Positions 55,090 through 64,000 of a DNA stretch of 64,000 nucleotides are shown here, one piece after another; positions within the stretch are counted from its first letter, which is position 1, and each line of letters opens with the position of its first letter. Source of the stretch: Candidatus Poribacteria bacterium (GTDB lineage: Bacteria; Poribacteria; WGA-4E; WGA-3G); contig VXMD01000082.1 of NCBI GenBank assembly GCA_009841255.1, forward strand, positions 162,479 through 226,478, read 5' to 3'. The position numbers were made by a program, and so were the translations under genes. The notes beneath the pieces are model-generated. The model searched no databases and was not told the DNA's origin. It worked only from the letters and a program-made list of their open reading frames with translations.

Positions 55090-55115
55090 GTAGGGGCGAG
55101 GTAACCTCGCCCTAC
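55090..55115. repeat. Intergenic palindrome of the ispH/gyrB type
   Basis: GTAGGGGCGAGGTAACCTCG followed by CCCTAC has the stem GGCGAGG/CCTCGCC. It stands alone between a MITE-like element and the dehydrogenase gene. Confidence 0.75.
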
Positions 55116-55126
55116 TGATGGCTATT

Positions 55127-56236
55127 CTATTGACTCGGGGTGGGTGAGGTACGTACCTCAACTGCTTTCGGGGTCAACGCTCCGATGGGAACCTCGCCTT
55201 TTAGGACCCGCACAAAATCGTCCACGGTCATGTCCGCCACGCGTAAGTTGGAATCTATTGTTCTACCTGCGATATGTGGTGTGTGAACAACATTGTCTCG
55301 ATTGCGGAGTTCATCGTCAACGGGGACCGGTTCAATGTCATAAACGTCGAATGCCCCTGCGATTTCGTCTTTCACGATGCGTTCTCGTAATGCGTCCATG
55401 TCAACGGCAAACGCACGCGTAATCACAACGACCAAACTTCCTTTCCGTAAGTGATAGATACGTTCTCGATTCAACAGATGTTTGGCTGAAGGTGTCGGTG
55501 GAACCGCCACAAAAACGATATCCGAGCTATCAGCGAGCGTGTCCATATCGGCGCGTTGCACGTTCCATTCTTCGAGAAGTGCGTCCGGTACATACGGATC
55601 GAAGCCCATCACCGTCGCACCGAAGGCACTGCACCATTTTGCGATTTTTCCGCCAATTTGTCCGAGTCCGATAACACCTATGTTTTTTGTCCCGAGATCG
55701 CCGTTGACAAAATCGGGGTCGTCGCAGAACTGATGTGCGGCAGGGAGTTTATCCAGGGGGGCACCGCTTTCACGTGCCTGTAGCGAACCCCACATCGGGT
55801 TTTCCCAATCCCACAGTTTTTCGCCCTGTGCCATCCGCAAGTGCCATTGTGCTGTCCGACGCAGCGAAGACAGCGCGAGACCGAAAGCGCATTCTGCTAC
55901 GGATTGCGACCACGCTCGTGTGGATTCAATCACGGGGATGCCACGTGCCTGAAGGGCTTGGTATGGGATACCGTGCCCAGAATTGTCGGTCATTGCTCCG
56001 AAGACTTTCAATTTCGGGGCTGCCGCAATGCATGCTTCGGTCAGGTTCCCACCGAAGTGGGATATGCCGATCGTTTCGCTTAAGTCGACTTGTTCGTGAA
56101 TAGGGTCTCGGTTATCTGTGTTGAGGACGAGTGTTACACCTAATTCTTCCAATCGACTCACCATCCGTTCGTGTACGTAGGGCCAGGAAATTTCTAAATT
56201 GGGGTGACGTGTGAATACAAATTCGGGACTTGCCAT
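55127..56236 (-). CDS. D-isomer 2-hydroxyacid dehydrogenase
   Basis: The 369-residue enzyme reduces 2-ketoacids or oxidises D-2-hydroxyacids with NAD(H). The nucleotide-binding motif is GVIGLGQIGGKIAKW. The three catalytic residues are in place: Arg in VVVITRAFAVD, Glu in FDVYDIEPVP and His in VHTPHIAG. The substrate is unknown, and it is not clearly SerA since no ACT domain is present. The start codon follows a repeat tail (CCGCAAGGAACAATTAAAAA) by one base. GH2 lies upstream on the same strand. Confidence 0.92.
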   Translation of the reverse strand: MASPEFVFTRHPNLEISWPYVHERMVSRLEELGVTLVLNTDNRDPIHEQVDLSETIGISHFGGNLTEACIAAAPKLKVFGAMTDNSGHGIPYQALQARGIPVIESTRAWSQSVAECAFGLALSSLRRTAQWHLRMAQGEKLWDWENPMWGSLQARESGAPLDKLPAAHQFCDDPDFVNGDLGTKNIGVIGLGQIGGKIAKWCSAFGATVMGFDPYVPDALLEEWNVQRADMDTLADSSDIVFVAVPPTPSAKHLLNRERIYHLRKGSLVVVITRAFAVDMDALRERIVKDEIAGAFDVYDIEPVPVDDELRNRDNVVHTPHIAGRTIDSNLRVADMTVDDFVRVLKGEVPIGALTPKAVEVRTSPTPSQ

Positions 56237-56555
56237 TTTTTAATTGTTCCTTGCGGTTCGGTCAGGTTGGTTTGATGGATGAAGTGCCTTTCCGTAGACC
56301 TAAGGGGAAACGCCCAAGCAAAAACCCCTCCGCTACGCTTACAAGCTACGGTTTTTCATTCTATCCAAGATAGCAGCCTGCATTCTCACTGCGAAGCAGG
56401 CACAGGCGGATATAACAGAAAAACAAAAAATCCACAGAAGACTTCATTTAACGCCTTGCGAGCATTTAAAAGTTCCTTGCGGTTCATTGAGCGGGTTTAG
56501 GGATTTGACGTGCCTGTTCGTAGACCCGCTTTCCACTACGTTCCAAGCTACGTGC
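56237..56555. repeat. Cluster of tail-type repeats between the GH2 and dehydrogenase genes
   Basis: At least three partial copies lie here: a minus copy whose tail abuts the 56236 start (ATTGTTCCTTGCGGTTCGG), a plus variant tail (AACGCCTTGCGAGCATTTAA) and a second minus copy with head CTTGGAACGTAGTGGAAAG at 56525-56550. They fill the 56237-56567 spacer, and no gene is seen. Confidence 0.75.
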
Positions 56556-56567
56556 TTTTGTCTAATT

Positions 56568-59282
56568 CTAATGATGAATGCGCAGATGGGGTCCAGTCGG
56601 GTATCTGCCCATACGGGAACCGTAGAGTGCGATCCCACCTTTCGCCTTAGCGTCCGATTTGACTTCATAGCGGACAGTTAATGTGTCTGCTTTTCCATTC
56701 AAAACGAGAGATGGATCAACTGTGACCCTGTAAAGGTAACCGTAGTTACCAGGCTGTCCGTGGATGTAAGAGAGCACCCCGCGCGTATCTGCCGGACAGT
56801 CAGGAATCCGGAGCGTCTCAAGTTCAACACCGTTGACAGAGATCGTCACGTCAGATGGATGCTTTTCAGGTTCCGTTTGACGCGCGCCACCGTTTGCACT
56901 GGATGCTTCAAAGATAAGTTCTATCGCTGCGGAGTTTGCTGGATCAATCCCTTCTGGCACCGAAATCTCATATTCAACGTAACCACTTCCCTCTGCGGAA
57001 AACAATTGTGCTTCACTTATGGGGTCCTCCCAGGACGATTTAGACGCGCTTCCAGGGTCGTGGTTGATACTAATTTGGGAATCGTTTGATTCAACTGTTG
57101 GGTTCGCTTCAACGAAATGCTCAAAGTTGATGAAATTACGTGCGACAACAGAACCCGTACTGTCTGTTACCCAGACGTGGAGCGTACCGACCGCCGGGTG
57201 AACATCAGGCATGGTAAGTTCAAGTTGATGCACATTTTGAACTTGATACTGCGGGAATGGAACATCAACGCTTCCTGAGACACATCCACGTGTGATGTCC
57301 CCAGTCGCTGACATCGTATCCAATTGCCAGTGGAGTGTGGTATCTGTGATGGTTTTGTGTGAGAAATGACTCGTGTAGATGTCAGCTTTTATCTTTTCAC
57401 CCGGTGTAACGGTTGTCCCGGGCGGATAATCAATAGCAATAAAATCTAAGGTATTAATATCGAGGTAGTCGTATCCGAAGGCCTTTATCGATCGGTCATA
57501 GTTCATGAAACCGTTGTGTTCCCACTCGATATCCTGCAACTCGGTATAGACATAACCACAGATTTTCGGATGGAGGCGGAGTTCGTTGGTAAGGTATTTG
57601 AAACACCACGAGACATCCTTATCCCCTGCCCCTGCTGAGATGCCACCATATTCACTATTAATCAGTGGTGCATCGTTCTGGACGTTACCCCCCACGTAAT
57701 TGAACGCTGAACCCGGATATGTTTCTTCCACAACGTTAGCGATATGTTCCTTCGCTTGTTCATAATCGTTGATGTAGAAGTGCCACGAATTGATGTCCGT
57801 TTCTACGTGATCGTACAAACACGGTGAGTTGTCCTCAATGAGGCGGGTGGTATCAAGAGATTTAGCAAGATAGTACATCTCACGCACCCATTCTTGCCGT
57901 TCGTGCATCTCTTTATACTCCCTGCCACCGAGTCCCCATGTTTCGTTAAAATTGCACCATGAGATGATCGAAGGATGATTGTAATCCCGCGCAATGTTCC
58001 CGCGAAGTGTTTGCTCAAGTCGTGCCTTCGCTTTCTCCGTGTAGTCGCCAAAATTCGGGATGTCGCACATGAAAAGCAAGCCCAATTTGTCAGCCCAGTA
58101 GTAGAGACGCGGCTCGTCTACCTTGATGTGGAGTCGGAGGAAGTTGAATCCGAATTCTTTTGCGCGTTCGATGTCTCTGCGAATCGCTTCATCTGTCAAG
58201 AACGTATACACACCTTCCGGGTTAAACGACTGATTGAGCGCACCCAGCAGATAGATAGGGCGGTTGTTGAGGTAGATATACTGATAATCGCCACCTGGAG
58301 CCTTCGCAATAGAGACTTTCCGCATTCCGAAGTAAGTGTAAATCCTATCAATTTTTAAATTATGGTCTTCCAGCAATTCAAGCGTCACATCGTAGAGGTG
58401 TGGCGTATCTACGTCCCACAAGCGGAGTTGTTCGGCAGGGATCGTAAGGGTCCAGTGTGTCTCGCTGCCAGAAACTTCAACTGTTCCTGCCAGGCCATCA
58501 CAATTCCAACGCAACTTGAGTCCTGTATTTTCTTTGTATCCGTCTATCTTAACGGTAAACGTGGCGGAAGCGTTATCGATGTCGGGTGTTATGTGGCACT
58601 GCGCGATATGCGTTTCGCTTCTCGGTTCCAAATAAACGGACTGCCATATACCACTGGTCCGAACATACCAACCTATCTGCTTACCCGCAAGTTGCTCGCC
58701 GTGGTCCTGTGCGTCGTAAACCCGAACGACGATAACTGTGGGTTCCCCTGGTGTAAGTGCGTCCGTGATGTCAAATTCAAACGGTAGGTACCCGTTTTCA
58801 TGCTTGCTAATTATTTCGCCGTTCACCCAGACGGTCGTTTCCCAATCCACAGCACCGAACTTTAAAATAACGCGTCTATCGCCCCAATTCTCAGGGATAG
58901 AGACCGTTTTGCGATACCACCCAATTGTATGTCTCGGTTCGTCTCGATAATTCCCTTCACGGTCCAAGCCACCGCAGGTAACCTCTTCGGGATTAAGATA
59001 TACATTCTTGCTCAAATAGTTTACGTTATCTGCCTGTTCTTCGTCTCCCCATGCCGCAAGGCTTTCCCACGGGTAAGGCACCTGTATTTGCAATGTCCAT
59101 GGTGAATCAACGGTCGGTTCCAGGGCGAACCATTGATTTTGTTCGCCGGTATCGTCAGGATCAAAAGCGAATTCCCATGTCCCGTTCAGGCATATCCAAT
59201 CGATGCCTTCTGACGTTCCGCGTTGAAAATCTGGGCGTGGATACTCTGGACGAGGTATATCTGTATTGTGGTTTCCTGTCAT
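56568..59282 (-). CDS. Glycoside hydrolase family 2 (beta-galactosidase/glucuronidase-like)
   Basis: The 904-residue enzyme has the GH2 layout: N-terminal jelly-roll sugar-binding domain (GTWEFAFDPDD, YRKTVSIPENW, VNGEIISKHENGYLPFEFDIT), an Ig-like domain, and a TIM barrel. The acid/base glutamate lies in SWCNFNETWGL, and the nucleophile is probably Glu in INSEYGGISAG. A C-terminal beta domain follows. No signal peptide is seen, so it is likely cytoplasmic. It probably removes a non-reducing-end beta-linked sugar; the exact specificity is open. It may work with the sugar-acid enzymes elsewhere in the window. Confidence 0.92.
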   Translation of the reverse strand: MTGNHNTDIPRPEYPRPDFQRGTSEGIDWICLNGTWEFAFDPDDTGEQNQWFALEPTVDSPWTLQIQVPYPWESLAAWGDEEQADNVNYLSKNVYLNPEEVTCGGLDREGNYRDEPRHTIGWYRKTVSIPENWGDRRVILKFGAVDWETTVWVNGEIISKHENGYLPFEFDITDALTPGEPTVIVVRVYDAQDHGEQLAGKQIGWYVRTSGIWQSVYLEPRSETHIAQCHITPDIDNASATFTVKIDGYKENTGLKLRWNCDGLAGTVEVSGSETHWTLTIPAEQLRLWDVDTPHLYDVTLELLEDHNLKIDRIYTYFGMRKVSIAKAPGGDYQYIYLNNRPIYLLGALNQSFNPEGVYTFLTDEAIRRDIERAKEFGFNFLRLHIKVDEPRLYYWADKLGLLFMCDIPNFGDYTEKAKARLEQTLRGNIARDYNHPSIISWCNFNETWGLGGREYKEMHERQEWVREMYYLAKSLDTTRLIEDNSPCLYDHVETDINSWHFYINDYEQAKEHIANVVEETYPGSAFNYVGGNVQNDAPLINSEYGGISAGAGDKDVSWCFKYLTNELRLHPKICGYVYTELQDIEWEHNGFMNYDRSIKAFGYDYLDINTLDFIAIDYPPGTTVTPGEKIKADIYTSHFSHKTITDTTLHWQLDTMSATGDITRGCVSGSVDVPFPQYQVQNVHQLELTMPDVHPAVGTLHVWVTDSTGSVVARNFINFEHFVEANPTVESNDSQISINHDPGSASKSSWEDPISEAQLFSAEGSGYVEYEISVPEGIDPANSAAIELIFEASSANGGARQTEPEKHPSDVTISVNGVELETLRIPDCPADTRGVLSYIHGQPGNYGYLYRVTVDPSLVLNGKADTLTVRYEVKSDAKAKGGIALYGSRMGRYPTGPHLRIHH

Positions 59283-59298
59283 ATTTTTCCTTTTTTTT

Positions 59299-59425
59299 AT
59301 AGTTGTCGGTTGTCAGTTTCCAGTTAAGGGCTTGTGGGGGGGCACATCAGGTAGCTACCACAAGCATCTCTTTAACTGATAACCGATCACTGAAAGCCTG
59401 CGCAGCAGGCGAACCGAAAACTACT
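59299..59425. repeat. GTTGTCGG/TAACTGATAACCG repeat block
   Basis: TAGTTGTCGGTTGTCAGTTT, TAACTGATAACCGATCACTG and a GCCTGCGCAGCAGGC palindrome lie upstream of the GH2 gene. Confidence 0.55.
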
Positions 59426-59484
59426 ATATCATAAATCGCTTTTCTTTCCAATTTTTTTCTCTCAAGATACAGATGGGGAGGACA

Positions 59485-59574
59485 ATAGCCTGCAACAACG
59501 GCGCAGGCGGATCTGCCCCAATTTCCTTCAAAGTCCGAGGCCCGTTTGTCACCCCGCAAGGAAACTTTAAAAAA
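59485..59574 (+). repeat. Tail-type intergenic repeat, type A copy abutting the sprA-like stop codon
   Basis: TAGCCTGCAACAACGGCGCA with a GCAGGCGGA arm opens the copy, and CCCCGCAAGGAAACTTTAAA closes it about three bases from the stop codon at 59576-59578. Confidence 0.75.
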
Positions 59575-59575
59575 A

Positions 59576-62500
59576 CTATTGAATTTCACCGCGGACGGTG
59601 AGTGCAGTCGCGACGGAGAGAAAATCTCTGCCTTCTTCAACCCGATCGTGGTTGTAGCTAAGACCGAGATGGAAATTCGCTGTAATATGAGTGCTGATTT
59701 TGTAACCGACGCGCAAGGTCGTTTCATACCGTTCTGAACGCTCCTCAAGGTTCGCGCCGTACTGTTCTCTTCGGATAGCCCAAGAGAGTGTATTGGTTAA
59801 CTCGAGATCGTGTTCCAGAGGGATTCTACCGAAAAACGGTATCCGTATGCCGTTTTCTGTACGGTATCTGTAGTCGATACTCACGTTTGGCGTGACGATA
59901 AACGCGTTGCTCCGAATACCGCTTCGAAGTTGGTCTCGAATTGTCGTCCGGACCCCCAACGCCGTCCGAGTCTCTTTACCCCATGTCTGCATCCAACTGA
60001 GTGAAGGGATGTGTGATTTACTGTCGCCGAGGATAGCATCCAGTGTCCCGTTATTTCGCGTTGTATAACTATAGCGGAGTTGGAAACTCGAAGTTTCTCG
60101 CGCTTTCAGTTTTACGTCTGCTTCATAAGCATTGGTATTCTGGACATAGGTTGTCCCTGAACTCTTCCGGAAGCTGTCGGAGGTACTGACATTTGTTCCG
60201 AAAGATGCCCAATTCCATGGGTCTACGGAACTTCGGACTGTGTAACGATTGCTACGCCGGGAGTTCGTCCGTTCCTTGGCATCCTCCGCGAGTGAATAGA
60301 TTTCTAACATGGATAGCCCGGATGCAAGTTGCCGGTATGATTCGGTCGCCGTGAAGTTTGCATTGGTGCTAACAGTGAAACTCTTCAGCATTCGATGCAG
60401 GATACCATCCTGTTTAGAGTTGTCAGTTTTCAGTTTTAACCCTTCACCCGTGCGTTGCTGTTTTGGATCGGAGTCGAGTGGAGGGTTAAGGTTATCGGTT
60501 AAAGAGGACTCCGATTCAACAAGATTATCTTTTAACTGATGACTATTCTTATCACGTTCGATCCAATCTCCTCGATTCTCTTCCAGTTCTTGGATTTGTG
60601 TTTCGTCAATACCATTTTCCCGCAATTGTTCACTGTGGTCATCGGTGGTAGGAGCGAGTGTGGGAGGGGTTTCCACCCCCGAATTTCCTGGAGGATTGGG
60701 CACTCCATCCGTCCCTTCTTCCTGTCTTCCATCGCCTTCTTTGAGGAACCATCCGAACCATTTTTGAATGCGGAGGTTCACGCCGAAGCTGACATTTCCA
60801 TTGAGTGAAGCGTTTTTCTGTTCACGGAACCAGTTCTCACGAAAGCTCATACGGCTTGTTACGGTGGGGCGCATACCGATCATATCCCGGTTTAAGCGTG
60901 GCGTAAGCGACAACCGATGTTCCCGCTCAGCAATTGACCATTTAATATCTTCGGCGGATTGTTCTGAGTCGGGTTCGAGAGTTTCCAGTCCTGTCGTTAT
61001 ATTACCCGCAAATGGAGTCCTGGCGTTCGACTCTTCCCGTCTTTCAAGCGTCCGGCGGACGTCGTAACTCGGGTTCAGACTAAAAATATTCGTTGGACTG
61101 ATATTAAATGTTATGTTACCACTATCTGTTTTTTCGTCCCGATTCCTACCGTAGCCGTAACTATAATAGGATGTTGAGGTTGCCGAGGACGTCTCTGTCG
61201 CGGTTTCGGGTTTGGCGAGTATGTCTTCGTGCCGATACTGAGCGTTAACCCCGAGTTTTGAACCGAGTTCATACCGGAAACTGCCCGTATAGAGATGGCT
61301 AATTTGCGTGCCTTGGCGTTCGTTCCAGAAGTCTTGATAATTGTAAGCAAAACCGAGATTCGGATATGGGTTTTGAATGAACTGCACCGAAATATCTCGA
61401 GCACGGATCTCGCTTTTCCCGCTCTGAAAACTGCTGTAGCTACCACGCTGACTCTCAGTTTCTGTGTCTTGGTGTCGAATCCCATATCGAATCGGCAACC
61501 ATGGAAATAGCGTGACATCTGCATCGATATTGAAGTCGTTGTTTGTCGTGCTATACCCGCGTGAGGAGAGCCGCTGTCTACCCACTTCACCCGCACCACT
61601 CTCAAAATCTTTGTCTTGGCTTGCGTAGCCGCCGCGTAATTTAACGATTCTACCGAGGGACACCGACATATTTCCGCGACGTGCCCATCCCGCACGCACA
61701 AGCGGATCACCGAGGTGAATCTCGTTTACCCAGATTTCTCCGCTGATTTCACGTCCAGTGTCATTGCGGATACCCAGAAGAATACCACCGATATTTTTGA
61801 TAGAAAGTCGAGTGCTATTCCGACCTCTAATCGTGAAGCCATCGGGCTGTCCATCTGGAGTGTCGCTGTCAGGTGTAGGTGGACGAGGTTGGGAAACCTC
61901 ACCAGCAATAAGGTTCTCCGGCTGGTTGCCGACCGCTGACTGCTGATCGCTATCAACATCCGGATAGTCATTTCCGTGCAGATCCCGTAAATCAATTTCA
62001 ATTAACTTCCAGCCCTCAAAATCGATTTGGACTGTGTATTCATAGTAGTCCGTTAGATTCTCGAAAACGTTAACGTCTTCTTCCTGCGTCTGGTCGACAA
62101 ACGGATCTGAACTATAAAAGGAGCTGCGATAGCCGGTTCGGACGGTTGGCGCAAGTTGTAGAACGAAGGTGGTATCGCTTTTGTCCCCATAGAGCCAAAA
62201 GCGGAGTGTATCGTGTTTGCTGAAATTTTGACCTTCGCTTTGTGTTAAACCTTTCAATTGTTTCGAGGTGACACCGTAGGAACCAGGAAAGAGGTAATAT
62301 TCAAGGCTAAGTGTCTGTTCACGTTGCTGTTGTGTTTGGAAACCGAGTGAGGTGGCTGTGAACGGATGCAATTTTTTGAAGAGTTCGTTATCTTCAATAT
62401 CCAAGTATGCACTTTGATACGCATCATAACTGAAATTATCTCTCGTGCCAACGATGAACTTTTCCAAGGTATCTTCCACAATTGTACTCGTTGACAAGGT

Positions 62501-64000
62501 TTCTCCAGTAGAAGCGAGTGCTGGGTTATTCGTGATGGATTCGATGGTAGGTTGCGAACGTGACCGGGTTATAACTCCCTGTTTCCATTTGTTACCAACA
62601 ATTTCAATATCCGCCCATTGCAGTAAACCTTCTACAGTGCCGGGTGCGTTTTTGCTTAACCAGAATCGGAAGTGTTGCACAAAAACCAAACTCGGCAGGC
62701 GGGAACCTGCTGGCCTGAATTTAGAGAGTGGAATACTGAGGAACATCCAACCGTTTGCATTTTTGCTTTTAACCCATTCTTTTGGGATTTCATTCAGTGG
62801 TATTGAAACTTCAAAATATGCGTCTATAGTGTCCAGGACCCCATCACCGTTGAGATCTTCACTGTCCAGGATCTGGTTGCCTACCCCGATAGATGTTCTT
62901 TCAAGCGGGCCATTAAGTCCCCATCCTACGTCCTCACCTGTATCGAGTGCACCGTTTCCACGATAGCGATCAGCCTCGGGGAGATTCTCCAAATCTAAAT
63001 CCAATGCATCAATACTTTTGTCTCCATTTATATCTGTGAGTGTTTCTGGAAGATCTTCGCTATCCAGTCGATCATCGGCATCTACATCTTCATTCACGAC
63101 CCCGAGGTTCAGGTGTAGTGTCACATCGTCGTCGCCTTGAACGCGCATCCAGATTTCAACGAAACTGCGTTCTGAATAGTCCACCCCGGATGCAGAGAGG
63201 CCATTTGAAAAGCCACCCCACTCAGCGATCACGTCTGTGAAATTGTAGCCGAGTTCCATAATGAGACGTTCCTCGGTCGAGAGAGAGAGCGGTTGAATTG
63301 ACGAGGCTGGCACATCGCGATTCCGCATATAGTTTCCTATTGCTTCCGTTTCGTTTTTGTCTTTTAGCACAACGTTAAAGATCGCTCTATTCTCGTCGGT
63401 CGGTATAACACGGTAAGCGGAATCTCCAGAGGGGGTTGATGCATTCTCCGATACGTGTGGGACACTGCTCGGTTTCCAATTGTATTTCAATGTCGGTACG
63501 GTCGTTGACTCTTTTGCCCCTTCCATACTATCAATGAGCGCGACGCCAATACTATTTGGGTTGTTATGTGAATAAGCCGCCTCTCCACTGAAGTCGAGTG
63601 AGAGCGGTAGGTTTCTCACGCTAATAAAGGGCAACAGATTTAAAACACCCGCAACGTTAAACTCCCTCCCAAAACTCGTATTTATGTTGAACGCTTGCAA
63701 GCGGTTTGGAACGCTGTTCACATCTGGGATTTCTGCCGGTTTTTGTCCGGTATTCAGAATATAACCCGTTGAGAGCGAAAATCCTTTTTGAAAAACGGGA
63801 TTGAAATAGTTCATCCCGCCGCCATAACTCCCGTAGTAGCTTCGCGATCGACCTCCTAAACTGCTGTAGCCGCCATAACCGCCGCCAAATCCACCACCAC
63901 CGAATCCACCACTACCAAAACCACCCCTACCGAAGCGAGAACTGCCCCCAAACCCCCCCCCGCCGCCGCGGGGGCGGGGCGGTGCGCGCGCGCCGCGCGG
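59576..64000 (-). CDS. SprA/Sov-like type IX secretion translocon protein, partial
   Basis: The frame is open from the stop at 59576 to the window edge, giving at least 1474 residues; the N-terminus is outside. A glycine-rich stretch (FGSGGFGGGGFGGGYGGY) leads into beta-rich modules. One has a calcium-like DxDxDG series (DRLDSEDLPE, DLNGDGVLDTID). Domains with GEIWVNEIHLGDP and VRAGWARRG match the internal repeats of SprA, the very large barrel of the type IX secretion channel. The chain ends in alternating beta strands. With porU and porV it suggests a working type IX system. Repeat-derived segments (DSDQQSAVGNQPEN; NSHQLKDNLVESESS) are inserted. Beyond about 63955 the sequence is GC-only and suspect. 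Confidence 0.82.
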   Translation of the reverse strand, partial: PRGARAPPRPRGGGGGFGGSSRFGRGGFGSGGFGGGGFGGGYGGYSSLGGRSRSYYGSYGGGMNYFNPVFQKGFSLSTGYILNTGQKPAEIPDVNSVPNRLQAFNINTSFGREFNVAGVLNLLPFISVRNLPLSLDFSGEAAYSHNNPNSIGVALIDSMEGAKESTTVPTLKYNWKPSSVPHVSENASTPSGDSAYRVIPTDENRAIFNVVLKDKNETEAIGNYMRNRDVPASSIQPLSLSTEERLIMELGYNFTDVIAEWGGFSNGLSASGVDYSERSFVEIWMRVQGDDDVTLHLNLGVVNEDVDADDRLDSEDLPETLTDINGDKSIDALDLDLENLPEADRYRGNGALDTGEDVGWGLNGPLERTSIGVGNQILDSEDLNGDGVLDTIDAYFEVSIPLNEIPKEWVKSKNANGWMFLSIPLSKFRPAGSRLPSLVFVQHFRFWLSKNAPGTVEGLLQWADIEIVGNKWKQGVITRSRSQPTIESITNNPALASTGETLSTSTIVEDTLEKFIVGTRDNFSYDAYQSAYLDIEDNELFKKLHPFTATSLGFQTQQQREQTLSLEYYLFPGSYGVTSKQLKGLTQSEGQNFSKHDTLRFWLYGDKSDTTFVLQLAPTVRTGYRSSFYSSDPFVDQTQEEDVNVFENLTDYYEYTVQIDFEGWKLIEIDLRDLHGNDYPDVDSDQQSAVGNQPENLIAGEVSQPRPPTPDSDTPDGQPDGFTIRGRNSTRLSIKNIGGILLGIRNDTGREISGEIWVNEIHLGDPLVRAGWARRGNMSVSLGRIVKLRGGYASQDKDFESGAGEVGRQRLSSRGYSTTNNDFNIDADVTLFPWLPIRYGIRHQDTETESQRGSYSSFQSGKSEIRARDISVQFIQNPYPNLGFAYNYQDFWNERQGTQISHLYTGSFRYELGSKLGVNAQYRHEDILAKPETATETSSATSTSYYSYGYGRNRDEKTDSGNITFNISPTNIFSLNPSYDVRRTLERREESNARTPFAGNITTGLETLEPDSEQSAEDIKWSIAEREHRLSLTPRLNRDMIGMRPTVTSRMSFRENWFREQKNASLNGNVSFGVNLRIQKWFGWFLKEGDGRQEEGTDGVPNPPGNSGVETPPTLAPTTDDHSEQLRENGIDETQIQELEENRGDWIERDKNSHQLKDNLVESESSLTDNLNPPLDSDPKQQRTGEGLKLKTDNSKQDGILHRMLKSFTVSTNANFTATESYRQLASGLSMLEIYSLAEDAKERTNSRRSNRYTVRSSVDPWNWASFGTNVSTSDSFRKSSGTTYVQNTNAYEADVKLKARETSSFQLRYSYTTRNNGTLDAILGDSKSHIPSLSWMQTWGKETRTALGVRTTIRDQLRSGIRSNAFIVTPNVSIDYRYRTENGIRIPFFGRIPLEHDLELTNTLSWAIRREQYGANLEERSERYETTLRVGYKISTHITANFHLGLSYNHDRVEEGRDFLSVATALTVRGEIQ

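Overview
The window looks like the replication-origin region of a Gram-negative bacterium of roughly even base composition, most probably a member of the Candidatus Poribacteria or a close relative. That placement is an inference. It rests on the mix of type IX secretion genes outside an obvious Bacteroidetes context, an ECF sigma factor fused to a WD40 propeller, scattered sugar and uronate catabolism genes, and very heavy loading with short palindromic intergenic repeats. No rRNA, tRNA or CRISPR array was found, and no intact transposase gene. The right edge ends in GC-only low-complexity sequence that looks like a damaged contig end.

Layout. 1-9.1 kb: accessory catabolism and respiration (partial enolase-superfamily dehydratase, secreted laminin-G/DUF1080-like protein, Gfo/Idh/MocA oxidoreductase, Rieske plus cytochrome b, TPR lipoprotein, amidohydrolase, nitroreductase, secreted SUMF1-fold protein). 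9.2-14.2 kb: prepilin peptidase, a pseudopilin-like protein and an NtrY/NtrX-like two-component system. 14.3-20.3 kb: glucose-6-phosphate isomerase, a cupin, then a cell-wall recycling group (beta-lactamase-fold serine hydrolase, NamZ-type exo-muramidase, anhydro-MurNAc kinase). 20.4-25.9 kb: an ECF sigma-WD40 fusion followed by a tandem paralogue that has lost its sigma domain. 25.9-33.6 kb: porV-porU of a type IX secretion system; a SprA-like translocon gene fills 59.6-64 kb. 33.7-41.7 kb: quinone oxidoreductase, a HepT-like orphan, a lipoprotein, a BNR propeller with a degraded TnpB relic beside it, a zincin and a TPR protein. 41.8-51.7 kb: gyrA, gyrB, dciA-like, recF, oriC, dnaA and divergent rpmH. 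51.8-59.3 kb: ispH, a small lipoprotein, hisC, a 2-hydroxyacid dehydrogenase and a GH2 glycosidase.

The origin is unusually readable: 12 perfect DnaA boxes, nearly all in clusters with 11-bp pitch, next to a (CTA)6 DnaA-trio and an AT-rich unwinding segment. dnaN is missing between dnaA and recF, and rnpA-yidC do not follow rpmH. rpmH carries a 2-nt frameshift as sequenced.

The most striking feature is a repeat family with at least 14 copies, several of them large inverted pairs. Its terminal tail (CCGCAAGG..TTAAAA) ends within about 0-10 nt of a start or stop codon in most copies. The tail appears to supply the ribosome-binding site of the gene it abuts, its head hairpin shows compensatory base changes, and several copies share a short reading frame (HQTHLTEPQG). 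At three genes (anmK, a serine hydrolase, a zincin) no ordinary start codon lies between the tail and the conserved protein. Other short palindromes have been inserted in frame into conserved genes (ispH, gyrB, recF, the sprA-like gene, a histidine kinase), in the manner of Rickettsia palindromic elements.
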